Below are positions 12,561-24,234 of a stretch of 64,000 nt of DNA, piece by piece. The position numbers were made by a program, and so were the translations under genes. Location of the stretch: positions 39,980,887 to 40,044,886 of the forward strand of contig ML677335.1 of the NCBI GenBank assembly GCA_007922305.1, read 5' to 3'. This stretch comes from Dermatemys mawii. Its lineage: Eukaryota > Chordata > Testudines > Dermatemydidae. Position 1 is the stretch's first letter; every line of letters begins with the position of its first letter. The notes below the pieces were generated by a model that had not been told where the DNA came from, searched no databases, and saw nothing but the letters and a program-made list of their open reading frames with translations.

Positions 12561-14142
12561 ATCTCTATCTGTGTGTCCAGCAGCATCAAGAAGGGCAGGA
12601 ACCTGAGGCTCTGCACCAATTCAGCAGTCTGCAAGTGCTTTCTCCTTCAGTGGTGCTTGGGATAACAATGACTTCTACAGTTTCAAAGTCTTTCTTTTCA
12701 TCTTCCTAAGAGCATTGCTGCTTTGTGCTGAGTTTATTTTCAGACAGCTGCCTTTTGGTCAAGTGCTGATCTCAGCCCAGTAATGAGAGAGCTTAAAATG
12801 GTATTAGAGGTAAAGAAGCTGTTTAGATTCTGGAGCACAAACAGTCAGGATTTCTATTTTACATCTAATTTGAAAGGCAGGGTGCCCACCAACACAGTGG
12901 CCACTAAACCATGCTGGAGAGTTGGTCAGTTCTCAGTAGAGGCTCAGAGGAGAGAGTGCCACCAACAGAATTACTGGCACCTCTTCCAGCAGCACCTTAT
13001 TTAGCCTTTGGTGATGTTCCATCCAAGGATTGACTAGGTGCTATGCTGCTTAATTTGGGTAGATTGGAGTCCAAATCTGTGTGCATGTCCCCCTACTGAT
13101 CCTTATACCATGTTTCATCACTCTGCCATCCCTTTGCTATTTTGGGCTCTGGCGTGTGACATATTTGATTTTTTTTTCTTTCCAAACATGACAATATACT
13201 ATTATGTTTAGGCCAGACTATCTGAACAGGGGACAAAGTGTTAAAACAAACAGTGTCTGAACTTTACTGCCGTGTAAGTAGAAATAATGGAAGCCATATC
13301 AAACTCGTTAGATGGCATGCTCCCACTTCCAAGAGCTGAGTCAGCTGCAGCAAGGCCAGGCACATAGATACCATGGTGATGAACAAAATAGTGGGCCCCA
13401 AATGCACTAACGTAGAATAGAAGGAAAGACTGATTTGTCTTAACTCTGTCCCTTCCAGCAGCCGAGATAAACCTCATTGTAATATATGCCTCTATGATAG
13501 AGAGGTACCTGCATAGTGATTGATAGAAATTGTTAGAAACAAACATTATCGAAGCCAATGACCTTCTTGTTTGCTGTTCTTAAAAATCTAACATATTGTT
13601 CATGCTGTTCACAAATTCATGTCCTGAGATCAAAGATTATTGCTTAAGTGTTATCTACCTTCCTCCAGTGAGGTGATATACTGTAAGGCTTTTCAAAACT
13701 GTATACAGTGTAGAATGTGTAAATAAAAGCTAATAATTTGATTTACCATCTATAGTGCTGGGTGTTGCCATGTGTTGTTTCATTGCTTTGTTGTTTGAAA
13801 GTTATTTTGTTTTATATATGTAAATACATTTTTCTCCGATGTCTTTCATGTTTCAGCATAGTGGCAGTCTGTAGGATTTAGGAATATTTGGCATAGTTAG
13901 TGAGACCTTAACTTTTATGCTTTTTCTCTGCCTGGAGGATGTTTTCTAAATATCTTTATAGTACTAAGAAAAAAATTGTATGATCATGTCTTAACTTACA
14001 TATTCTTTCCTTCATACCTGTTAACAGTATTTAGCACCTAGACGGTACTTTACATCTTCAAAGTATTGTACAAACATTAAATAATCCTCATGACAAAGCT
14101 GCCATATGGAGAAATAAGAATTATCTCCATCTTGCAGATAGG

Positions 14143-14147
<5 letters not shown>

Positions 14148-14176
<29 letters not shown>
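14148..14176 (+). repeat. (GA)n microsatellite
   Basis: About 14 GA units expanded inside the MIR relic, immediately left of the MITE insertion. Confidence 0.95.
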
Positions 14177-14178
<2 letters not shown>

Positions 14179-14179
<1 letters not shown>

Positions 14180-14380
14180 GGTCTTGTCTTCAGTTCAGAA
14201 CTGTCTCACAATAGGACTGTAATAGATAACTGTAAAGAAGAACAAGTCAATGTTCATTGATGTCAGCTACTCGAAATTAAACCATGCTAAGGTTCAGGTT
14301 CACTGTAACTATCTGACGTGATGCTGAACATATTTTGTCCTTGTTCTAACACTGTAACATTCTGTTATGAAGACAAGGCC
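14179..14380. mobile_element. 202-bp MITE inserted in the MIR (TA target site)
   Basis: The ends are inverted: CGGTCTTGTCTTCA on the left and, read from the right end inward, GGCCTTGTCTTCAT. A TA dinucleotide flanks both sides (14177-14178 and 14381-14382), as for Tc1/mariner-type non-autonomous elements. There is no coding capacity. Confidence 0.7.
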
Positions 14381-14765
14381 TAAGTGATTTGCTCATGATC
14401 ACACAGCAAGTCAGTTTATGAGCAGAGATTGGAAATCAGGAATCTCTTGACTCTGAGCCTAGTGTACTGTCTCCTAGACCAGCCTACCTCTATGCATTGA
14501 CGAAATTCACGCTGACAGTCAATTCAATGCTAAGGCATTGTTCTTCTCAGTAACCTCTAACATCATGTTGTGGTATTGGCCCACTGCTGAATCAAAGGGA
14601 ACAGACTACTCTGCTGAATCTCTAGCATATACACATTGCTTTTAAAGTGCTGACCCCAAAGGGAAGATTTGTAGATTTGTTCCATGACACCTTCTTAAGC
14701 CAACCCTCATTTACTTCACTGGTTTCAGATAGATGATCACCCTGTGAGGTAAACAGTATTGTTCC

Positions 14766-15545
14766 TGTCAGGATTGCCTCCCCACTCTGAACTCTAGGGT
14801 ACAGATGTGGGGACCCGCATGAAAAAAGAAATAACCCCCCCAAGCTTATTTTACCAGCTTGGGTTAAAATGTTTTTCCCCAGAACACAACTTCTTCTGTA
14901 TCTGGACCTGGTACACTGCCACCACCAAACTCAATTTAGGGTAGTTTGGGACCCTTCTTTCCCTTTCCACTAACCCTCCAAACTTCTTCCTTCCCTGGGA
15001 AGCTTGAGAGAGAAAAAAAACAAACCTCGCCTGCTCCTGCGAGACGTGCCCGATCCAAAACCAGGATCTTACACAATGAAAAACAAGCAGTCAGCTTCTT
15101 AACAGAAAGATTTTAATAAAAGAAAAAAAGAAAGGAATAAATCTCTTATAACCATCAATAGAACAGCATCTACCATAATCAACAAAAGGATTCAGAAACC
15201 AAACCTCTCCCCCGAGGCAACTTTCTCCCACTGTTGATATCTCTGCTGAAGCTTACAATATCAAGAAGCACCCAGCCAACACTCACCACTGAGAATCCTC
15301 CAAGTGATAAAAAGAAGGTAAACTCACTGACTACAGTACTTGATAGAATCTTATAGTTATAGTGAAAGACATAGCTGTGTTCCTCCCATAGCCGAGGTGA
15401 ACAGAGAGACCCAGAGAGAAACTGAACTTAAAATCCTTTGTCTCCTGAGGAATTTCTCATTGGTCAGTTGTCCACCTCTCAGGTTACCTTTAGCTTAACC
15501 CCTTCCAGGTAAACACTAATTCTAGGCTACTTCACACTTATGACA
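14766..15545 (-). mobile_element. Solo LTR (780 bp, ERV type)
   Basis: The element begins TGTCAGGATT and ends ACTTATGACA, giving TGTCA/TGACA inverted ends. A perfect 5-bp direct repeat GTTCC flanks it (14761-14765 and 15546-15550). A CCAAT-type box on the minus strand suggests leftward transcription, but orientation is not certain. There is no gag/pol sequence next to it. Confidence 0.8.
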
Positions 15546-16554
15546 GTTCCTCAGCACATTTTTTAGTATTGCTTTAACTAAAGCAGTTTTAAATGAGTTG
15601 TTCAATTTAACCTGGGAGCTATCTGCTTTAGTGCCCAGTATTGGGAAGAATCTTTGAGAGCAGTGAAGAAAATAACAGCAATTTTCTGTCTTCATGCTAA
15701 ACAATAATCTGAGTTACATAAGACTGAAAAGCAAAGCGTTACTAACTGTCCTTATGGAAAATAGGGACCCATTGCAAAGAGACTGAAAGTAGTACAGATA
15801 ACCTCCCCTGACACATTCGACTGGCACTGAATGTTGGAATCCGACACCAGATGTCCTCATTCTGCCAACTCAGTAGTTCTAATTCATGATTTTATCATGT
15901 GGAGCAGGCTTTATAGGAGGGGATTATTTCCTATTTTCATCACTTAATTCATGTTTTCAGCTTTTGCTCTACAAGTAAGATTTAGCAGACTTGGTGGTGG
16001 GGGGGTGATGGGAGGGAAAGAGAGATCAGTACAGATCTCAGTATAATCAGTCCCTCCAGTTTGTACCATAAAGCTGAAGAAGTTAAACGGACACTGTCAA
16101 ACTATGAAGGACCAAACTGTACATTCTGTAATTTAAATAAGAGACTAGTTTGTTGCTATAACTTAAGTACAGACTGTGCTTGGAGCTTTATGTGGCTCAG
16201 AAGACACATGGGCTCTTCCTCCAAAATGTTGTGATCTAAACATAATATAAAGTCCAATAATAACAGGTTTATGTTTTGTACCGGACTAATTTTGTTCCCC
16301 AAGCTGACTGAAATGCGAACAGAAAACAAACAACATACTGTAAATGGTATAAAGTTCTTGCAATTTGACTTAAGCTAGGTGCGATTAGTAACACTGTTAA
16401 AGTTTGCCTTTTGTAAAATCCTTCCAGTTCTGAATGGGATTTTTCCAGTTGCCCGCATATCTGAATATATTTAAAGGGCCTAAGTCTTTTCCCATTGGTG
16501 TCAATGGAGCTTTGCCATTGTCTCCAGTGGGAACATGACTTAGCCATGTACAGT

Positions 16555-16745
16555 AGCATTGTGTAGAGGTTAGAACATCTGGGAGTCAGAACTATTGGTT
16601 TCCCACTGGCTCACTGTGTAACCTTGTGCAAGTCTCTTAATAACTCTGTGCTCCATTTTCCCTTTTATAAAATTGGGACAGTGGTTGTTTACCAACATGT
16701 TTCTGATGTGCTTTGAGATCTTGAGATTGGAAATGCTATATACTA
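16555..16745 (+). mobile_element. MIR/CORE-SINE relic
   Basis: The sense MIR order is visible: GGGAGTCAGAACTAT, TCACTGTGTAACCTTG, TCCATTTTCCC, AAAATTGGGACAG, and the 3' part TGTGCTTTGAGATC. It is diverged but nearly full length. Confidence 0.8.
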
Positions 16746-19700
16746 CATTGAAAATGCATAGTGTTGGGTATCATGTATACACCAGTCCTTATGGCATACA
16801 AGCATACAGTTCTTTATGGCACATAGGTATTTATGGCCTCTTTTGAATGCAAAGAATTTGAAATACCACATATACAGATTCTTCTGGACAAAGACCAATG
16901 TTTCTGTATATCACATTCACTATGAAAAGTAAGTTTAAGAAAGCACACTTTCTGATACCAGTGGTTTGTGAAAGTCACAGCAGCTTGAAAGAATTTCTGG
17001 AAGATGGTTGTATTCCACAAAGGAAGTAAGTTCACAAGTTAGTAATATTTTAAAGGGGCATTTTTTTCAGCTAAGCACATTAGGTGGGAGCTAAGTTGAA
17101 CAAAAATCCCCTTTTATGACCATCCACAACAACAAGTCTGCCTGAGAGAGCTAATGCTGCCTGTTTCCAGTACTCTCGCTTTACAGCTAAAGACAATTTT
17201 TTTATTCAGTACTATAGTTGTCATTAACTCAGGATTAGTTGAATGTCAGTTGCTTTTTTTTTTCCATTTCATTCAAGCAAAATCCTGTAAGAGTTGGCTG
17301 ATTATGTGACCCTTGCCTTCAGTATACAAGCTTTAACCAGAAGACGAGACAAGTAATGCAGTCAAAGGAACAACTGGAAAAACAATATATGCCTCTCACG
17401 GTCCAAATGTCTCCATTCTTCTACCTGGGTAGACTGTTCTTTCCCGCTAGGAAGCAGCAGCCTTGTGGATTTCTGTGTGAGGGGTTTCTCTATTTATTCT
17501 TGGTGTGTCTGAAAGAAGCTTATGTGGTAATATCCAGACAGAAGATGGCTTTTAAGCTCTGGTACATCACAGATCGGATGAGCATCTGCACTGCCTGCCT
17601 GCTTGCCACTCTGATTTGGCTTTGCACTTGGTGATGTTTCCTGTGTATTTTTAGGAGGGTGAATTTGGGTGGGGTAGGGAGTCATTCTGTTTGTTTCATG
17701 CGAGCACTGATGGCAGTGACATGTTGAGATTCCTTTTGATGACAACGTGCAAAGGAGAATCTTGCATTATCATCTGACCAACAAAACTGATCTGCTTCTG
17801 GAGACAAGTGGTATTAAAGAAAGAACTTTTTCATCAGTCTCTCCCTTTTGGTACTGAATTAGAGAAAGGAAGGATAAAGATATACTTATCTTTACTGTCA
17901 GGATATGCTGTGAATGGAGAGTGGAATATAGTTTTGAGTACGCTCAGCCTTTATTGATCCTGAAGCTCCGTAGTCATGATACCCAGCAAGATATTAGTCT
18001 ACCACAACCCCACTGGGAGCACTCAGACTGAGACTTACAGAACAACCCGGCGGCGTAAAAAGTCTCTAGGAGAACTGTTCCAAAATGGATACCGTGTCAA
18101 AGCTGGACATAGTGTCCCTGAAAAGGAGGAACAACACACTTTTCGACACTCCTTGGTGTCTTGTTATAGGGTCGGCGCCTACTGGGGTAAGGTCCAGCTC
18201 TAACCTTAAACTTTCTGCTTGAAAACTCAAGTCTGGATGATTTTTCTGTGAGCCTGTACATGATGCTAATATAATCCTTCCCTAAGGAGAAGCTTTTTAT
18301 AGTAAATTTTTCAACTTCAAGTAGTGCATTTTCAAGGCTGCAGATTTTAGCTAGCTTCCAGCAGAAATACCTTTCTTAAAGGCCTATTATGCAATATGCA
18401 TTTCCGCATGAGAAGTAAAATGCCTGTAAAGGGGTTAAGTGTTCATCTGAAAATGACTTTTATTGCACTCCAAAACTGTTTAGAGACAAGATATAATATT
18501 CTACAATAAGGGGTTATTTGGCAGTTATTCTGGTTATTATTAAAATCGCCCTTATTGTTTTAATGGGCGTGGGGAAAGAAGACATCAGATGTGTGCATCA
18601 GAGAGCTTTAATAAAGAGAGAATTTTGTGTCGCACCACCTGAAAAACACTAATGTCCAACCTTCGCAGATTTAAAACTATCTAATGCTCTTGATCCAATT
18701 TTTTCTGCTGTGGGTCATAGGCAGTAGATAGTCCATGCTGTGTAAAGCTCTGGACTGTTGTACACTTATACAACACTGTTAAGCAGAGAAGTGTAGGCAA
18801 AATATTCTGGGTCTATCTTTTTATTGCTTTTGTTGTTGTTAGTTCCATCTTTGCTCCATGCAAGAGGAGACCCTGGGCAGACCCCAACTTTGTGCTTTTT
18901 TCTCCATATCACCTTTCTTTGTTCTCTTTTTGACCTTCATCCTCCAGAGAGGATCCTGTGCGATTCTGCAGAGCCAGGTGGAAGATTTAGGATTTGAGGA
19001 ACCTATCTAGAGGCTTTGCATCCTGGAAAAGCTCATTACCCAGTTGAAGGCTAGTCTCTGAGGTTCATGGTCATTGTGTTATATAATATTCAGACCAGAT
19101 CATATCTTGTTTCCCAGAGAGGAGTTCTTGTGTTTTGAGTGTTGAATAAAATATCTAGTATAAGTGTTATGCCAAGGTCTTGACGCTGTGGACTGAAGTA
19201 AATAGTGTGTCCCAATGTATTTGGAAAATAATAATGCAAACTATCTAAAAAAAATACATGCATGAGAGAGGGAAAATCCAGTGCCTTGATTGCAAAATTA
19301 TTTCATGACTGAGCCTGCTGTCTACATACAAACAAAATCGCATTGAAATAAATGGGTCTCTTACCTGCAGAACAAGGGGAAAGTCAGGGGGAGTTAGGAC
19401 CCCGCTCCCAGTTGTGGCTTTTTAAAATCCCCAGACTACAGACCACAGTTTTTTTTATGACAATGAATAGTTTATCTATGGGATTTCCCTGTGTTCTCCT
19501 TTGCAAATTACATCAAATTACATTGATGCTGAAGAGGAGCTCCCTTTGTTGAGATTTGTAACCTTTGAGTAATCCTGATTGATGCTGCTTACTAATCCTC
19601 TTGAAATCATTAATTTTGTAGACCAGATTGGATCAGTCCTTGAATGACATGTGGAGAATATTGTAATCACTACATCTTGTAGAAATTTAATGGAGACTAA

Positions 19701-20395
19701 GAGTTACTTTTATGTTGTTTGTTTTGCAAGAAAACTTTCTGGGGCAAATGTCTTTTTCTTTGCCACTGAAACCACTTTGTATATTAAATCATGCATTTAC
19801 TATATCTGCCTTCCAACTCTCGAGCATAGATGCAGAATGCTCACATCTCACAGGAAGGGGCCCTTATGAGGTCTGATCTATCATTCACTGAAATCAATTG
19901 ACAGACTCCCATTGGCTTCCGTGGACTTTGAAGCAGTCCCTCTGTGGTGCAGCAATTTGGTTTCCAAGCATACTGGACGTACCACTGACAAAAACTTGAG
20001 TGCCTGGGACTTCACTGAAATGAATGGCTTATTTGGGACCAGAGCTCAACTTCTAAGAAAATAAGTGAAGTATGTGTCTCCTATCAGAAAAAAGAAACTT
20101 CTCCCATGTCAGTTCTGGAGACTGAAAACTTTACTTATGGCCAGTTTTTTTTAATTAAAGGCCTGTAATTTTGTGCAAATCTAACAATTGGATATCTGCC
20201 TTCCATCCCTTACACCTGCCACTGATGATGTACAATTAGAGACTGTTTCAGGTTCCTTTGGAAATTTGGTCTCCATTGATTACTTTCCAAATGTGTATTT
20301 TATAAGAGTTGGAGAGATTAGTGGCCTGAATTTTAAGGTGACAAGTGATTTTGTTGCCTCAGTTTTTGGGTTCCCTACTTCATATAATTTGAAAG

Positions 20396-20461
20396 GCCCT
20401 GATTTTCAGAAGGGGGGAAAAAAAAGAAAAAAAAGCATCTACCCTCTGAAAATCAGGCTCC
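20396..20461. repeat. Imperfect inverted repeat
   Basis: CCCTGATTTTCAGAAGG (20398 on) pairs with CCTCTGAAAATCAGGC (20444 on) across an A-rich loop, a stem of about 14 bp. It resembles palindromic repeat relics scattered in reptile DNA. I cannot name the family. Confidence 0.45.
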
Positions 20462-21494
20462 TTTAAGGTGTCCTGAATTGGGCAGTCAGTATCAATGAAC
20501 ACTTGTGAAAATGTAGGCCAGGACAGCTGCATCTGTTATTACTTAGAATATTTAATTCATAATTTTTATTCATTTCATTGTATTAAAAGCACCAGTCTAA
20601 CTCCTGAACAACCTTTATAAAAACATGTAACATGCAAATACCTAATTTATCCAAACTAAAATACAGTCCTTCCCTCAACTTCCCACACATAGTGTGTAAA
20701 TACATACCCATTCAGTAAAAATAATAGAATGTAGCACTCAGATAGTGTTTTATACCTTCAAAGGTCTCTGCAAACAACTGGTTAATCCTCCAGCCACCTA
20801 GTTATCTAGGCAAGTATCACTCTAGTCTACAGTAAGAAAGTATTCATGTGATATACTAATTGCCCCAAGTAAGGAATTAGATAGAGCTGAATCCAGATGT
20901 TATTGGACTTGGTGCAGGAACTACTGGAAGCCTGGCTTGATAACAATGGTCCCTTCTTCCCTAAAAATGTATGAATCTATTAACTCTGTCCTTCACCTAC
21001 CTCCATCCGGGAGAAGCCTGCAAAAACACCTCAGTAGTCCACTTTACAGTTGGTGTCCTCTGGTAGACTAATCCTGCAGCCATTGCCTGTTTTACAACTT
21101 CCAATGAAGTTCTAAAACAGAGTAGCAGCAGGACTGAAAGGCTTTTGGGTAAAACACTATCCAGCGGGTACAAATCACTCATCCAAGAGGAGGGGTTTTA
21201 TTATTGTATGTGTTTTGTGTCTTGAAGTGTGGTTCTCTCTGTAAAGTGGCATCGTGGAGTTCCATTTCTATGCTCAGTTTACAACTCAAACAATGTTTAT
21301 TTCTGGCTGTCAGCCTTGCATGTTCATCCTGAGATCTGCAGATCAAGCTGGCTTCTTTCCATCTAGCACATCATCACTGTTATTCTACTGTAAAAGTTCT
21401 GAAGGCCAAAATATGACTGGCGAGACATATGTACAACCCCCCTTGGGGTCAATAATTTGGCACTCTGGAATTGCTTGGAGTATAGGCCTTGTCT

Positions 21495-21605
21495 GTATTA
21501 GAAATCACATTGATCATTATCCATTGATCTAGTTAAACCTGTGCAATTGTAAATATATTTAAACTGGTTTAACCCTTGTTTAAATCAAGTTAGTAAATTA
21601 TCTAT
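21495..21605. mobile_element. MITE relic, apparently interrupted by CR1
   Basis: GGCCTTGTCTGTATTAGAAA opens a stretch with ATCTAGTTAAACCTG and AAACTGGTTTAACCC. This is the usual wording of a reptile non-autonomous DNA transposon with a GTCTACAC-like end. CACCAGTTTAAATGACAGG resumes directly after the CR1 at 22187. The family assignment is tentative. Confidence 0.4.
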
Positions 21606-22185
21606 TTAATAAAGCAGTTGAAGTGAGGATTAATGTATCGAGGGATGTGATCATTCCCCTCTATTTGACATTGAGGAGGCCTCAGTTGGAGTACTGTGTC
21701 CAGTTTTGGGGCCCACATTACAACAAAGATGTGGACAAATTGGAAAGAGTCCAGAGGAGGGCAACAAAAATGATTAGGGGCCTGGAGCACGACTTATGAG
21801 GAGAGGCTGAGAGAACTGGGATTGTTTAGTCTACGGAAGAGAAGATGGAGGGGAGATTTGATAGCTGCTTTGGGGGATCCAAAGAGGATGGATCTAGACT
21901 GTTCTCAGTGGTACCAGATGACAGAACAAGGAGTAATGGTCTCTAGTTGCAGTGGGGAAGTTTAGGTTGGATATTAGGAAAAACTTTTTCACTAGGAGGG
22001 TGGTGAAGCATCTGAATGGGTTACCTAGGTTAGGTGGTGGAATCTCCTTCCTCAGAGGTTTTTGAAGTCGGGGCTTGATAAAGCCCTGGCTGGGATGATT
22101 TAGTTGGGGATTGGTCCTGCTTTGAGCAGGGGGTTGGACTAGATGACCTCCTGACATCCCTTCCAACCCTGATATTCTATGATTA
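21606..22185 (+). mobile_element. CR1 LINE 3' portion
   Basis: It holds the last part of ORF2 (including the block that reads GTCCAGTTTTGGGGCCC) and the 3' UTR, and ends GATATTCTATGATTA. It is the same subfamily as the copy at 6545-6920, with small internal deletions such as the loss of the CTACCTGAAAGGG segment. Confidence 0.9.
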
Positions 22186-22524
22186 CACCAGTTTAAATGA
22201 CAGGTATTAGGAGTTTGCAAAGTTTTAATTAGATGGGTTTTCTAATGTAAAGAATCCTCTTAATTGTGCACAAGAATAAGTAGAATCCAGTTCATACTCT
22301 CTCTCTTGTTTTGGATCTGCAGGGCTGGGAGTTCTGAAAAATCATAAAGACTTAAGTTAGTCACTAAAGTAAGCAGAGATCACTATGATTACACATAGAG
22401 AATTGATGTAGTGAGTAAGAAAATGCCAGTTTAACAGAGTCACTTTCTGCAGTAGATCTACACTATCAGACGATAGGCTTTATGCATTGTGTCCTCTAGG
22501 TAAGAGAGGTAGTTTTTGGATATT

Positions 22525-22548
22525 AAAAAAAAAAAAAAAAAAAAAAAA
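22525..22548 (+). repeat. Poly(A) run of 24
   Basis: A pure A tract with no retrocopy visible upstream. Confidence 0.9.
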
Positions 22549-23294
22549 GAGATAGGGAAAGATTTATCACAAATTATATTGCAGTAGATCCCCAGTGTTT
22601 CTGCTCAAGTCAGCTTTTATATAGAAGACTCCAACATAAAATTAATCACTTGAATAAAGGAGAATGAATTCAAAGAAAAGAATTTGGTCTGCTTTTCTGG
22701 GTGATTTGAGTCATTAACTTAACCAGGCAGGAGCAGGATCCACATTAAATATCTGATGACCGAATCAATCTGACGCACAGAATCAATCTGACATCAGAAT
22801 GGAGTTTACTGAAATAAATAGTGATTTGACCTAAACAGAATATATAGAAATTAATCATACAAACAAGGCAATTAAGTAGTTATTCCGTATTATGAAGTAA
22901 TAAGATAATGCATCAGTACACAGAATAATTTCTCAGATAGTTTTTGTTTGGTAGAGCTGCAGAAATTCCTGTTGTTATATGCAGAGCTGACACGGCTGTA
23001 GAAGAGCTAGTGAGATTCCTTTCTGTTTGTTACATCTTCAGAAGTATTATTAACAATAAGTCCCTATTAAAGAATCTTTATTGCTGTTGATGTACAAGTC
23101 GTAAAGATCACAGCTTGAATTTCAGATCCCTGGTGAATTTGTAGGGCTGACAGAGAAATCGTCTTTTTAACTATCATCTGAAAGAATTTGATATGAGATC
23201 AGCAAGACACACTAAATAGGGAGCATCATGTTACTCGTTTCATGCAGTTACTTTTCAGAGCTGAGTGGTACTTCATGGAGTTTTTGTATGCACC

Positions 23295-24104
23295 TGTAAT
23301 GGGGTTGGGACTCACCACCTGGCGCCTCCTGCCAGACAGTCCAGGAATTAGCTCAGTTCCTCAGCGGAGCGCCCTCTTCCGGTGGTGTCCCGTCTGTTGC
23401 TCGCTCTCTCCGTGGGTGTCTGGACATGCACTGCTCCTCACAGGCGACATCCTCTTCAGGGCACTGCCCTCCGGCAGTGCTCCCAAGTCCACACTCGCCC
23501 CCTTCCGGGGTGGGGGGGAGGGAGTTACCACAGTCCTTCTGCTGCTATGGCCAGCCATACCCCATGTCGAGCCCCTTTTGGCAGGGGTCAGGTGCAGCCT
23601 ACTATGGCCCCTTCTGCAGCTGGGTTCTATGAGGGGGAAGGGGGGGACCCAGGCCCACCCTCTACTTTGGGTCCCAGCCCAGGGACCCTTTGGCGGCAGC
23701 CGTCCTGCCCTCCTTCTCTCCTCTCAGTCCCTTTGTCTCCCTGGGCCACTTCCCCTGCAGCCCCCTTGCACCTTGTGGCCCTTTGGTCAGGGCCCGTAGC
23801 CTGACAGGCACCCAGGCCAGAGCTCCTTACTGCTCCCCAGGGCCTGCCCAGCGCAGTGCTGTCCCTGGTGCTGCAGCTCCTCTCCCAGGAGCTGGACCTT
23901 CCCCCTTGAAGGTCCAGGAGAGACTGACTGCCTCTCTGCAGGGCAGCCTTCTTATACTGCCTAGCCTGTATCTGGTCGGCTGGCTATAAGGTCGGCCCTG
24001 ATTGGCCCACAGTAAGCCCTTCCCTAATTGGCTGTCTGCCCGCACAGCCATTTTGGGCTACTGTTGCCACTCTGGCATGGGGGTGGGGCAGCCACCCCAC
24101 CATA
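23295..24104 (-). mobile_element. Solo LTR (810 bp, GC-rich)
   Basis: It is a sharp GC-rich block in A+T-rich surroundings. Read on the minus strand it runs from TATGGTGGGG to CCCCATTACA. The 5-bp direct repeat GCACC flanks it (23290-23294 and 24105-24109). The minus strand has CCAATCAGG and, further on, AGTATAAGAAGG, an arrangement like a CCAAT box and TATA box in U3. Its several long reading frames (up to 185 codons) reflect the high GC content and cross known LTR features. I do not regard them as genes. Confidence 0.7.
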
Positions 24105-24234
24105 GCACCCATTGCTGTGACTTAAATTAGACTTATCAGCAGATTAAACCAAATGTAAGCAGACGAGTTTTTGCTGGGCCTGAACTTATAGTAAGCTGTT
24201 TTTTATCAATGCACTGAGTAATTCAGTCTATTTT

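Larger units (their letters stand above)
14035..14470 (-). mobile_element. MIR/CORE-SINE relic, split by a MITE
   Basis: The left part has the antisense MIR core (TTATCTCCATCTTGCAGATAGGAAACTGAG). Its continuation to the right of the MITE (AAGTGATTTGCTCATGATCACACAG) is the next section of the same antisense MIR consensus. The two halves join when 14179-14380 and one TA are removed. Confidence 0.75.

Noticed and set aside
22525..22560. Poly(A) run as the tail of a processed pseudogene.
   Set aside because: The upstream 300 bp show no coding sequence or flanking direct repeat.
23242..23804. Overlapping long frames of 185 and 140 codons.
   Set aside because: They lie in the GC-rich LTR, where stop codons are rare in every frame. 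The translations are low-complexity Pro/Ser/Leu-rich and overlap each other.
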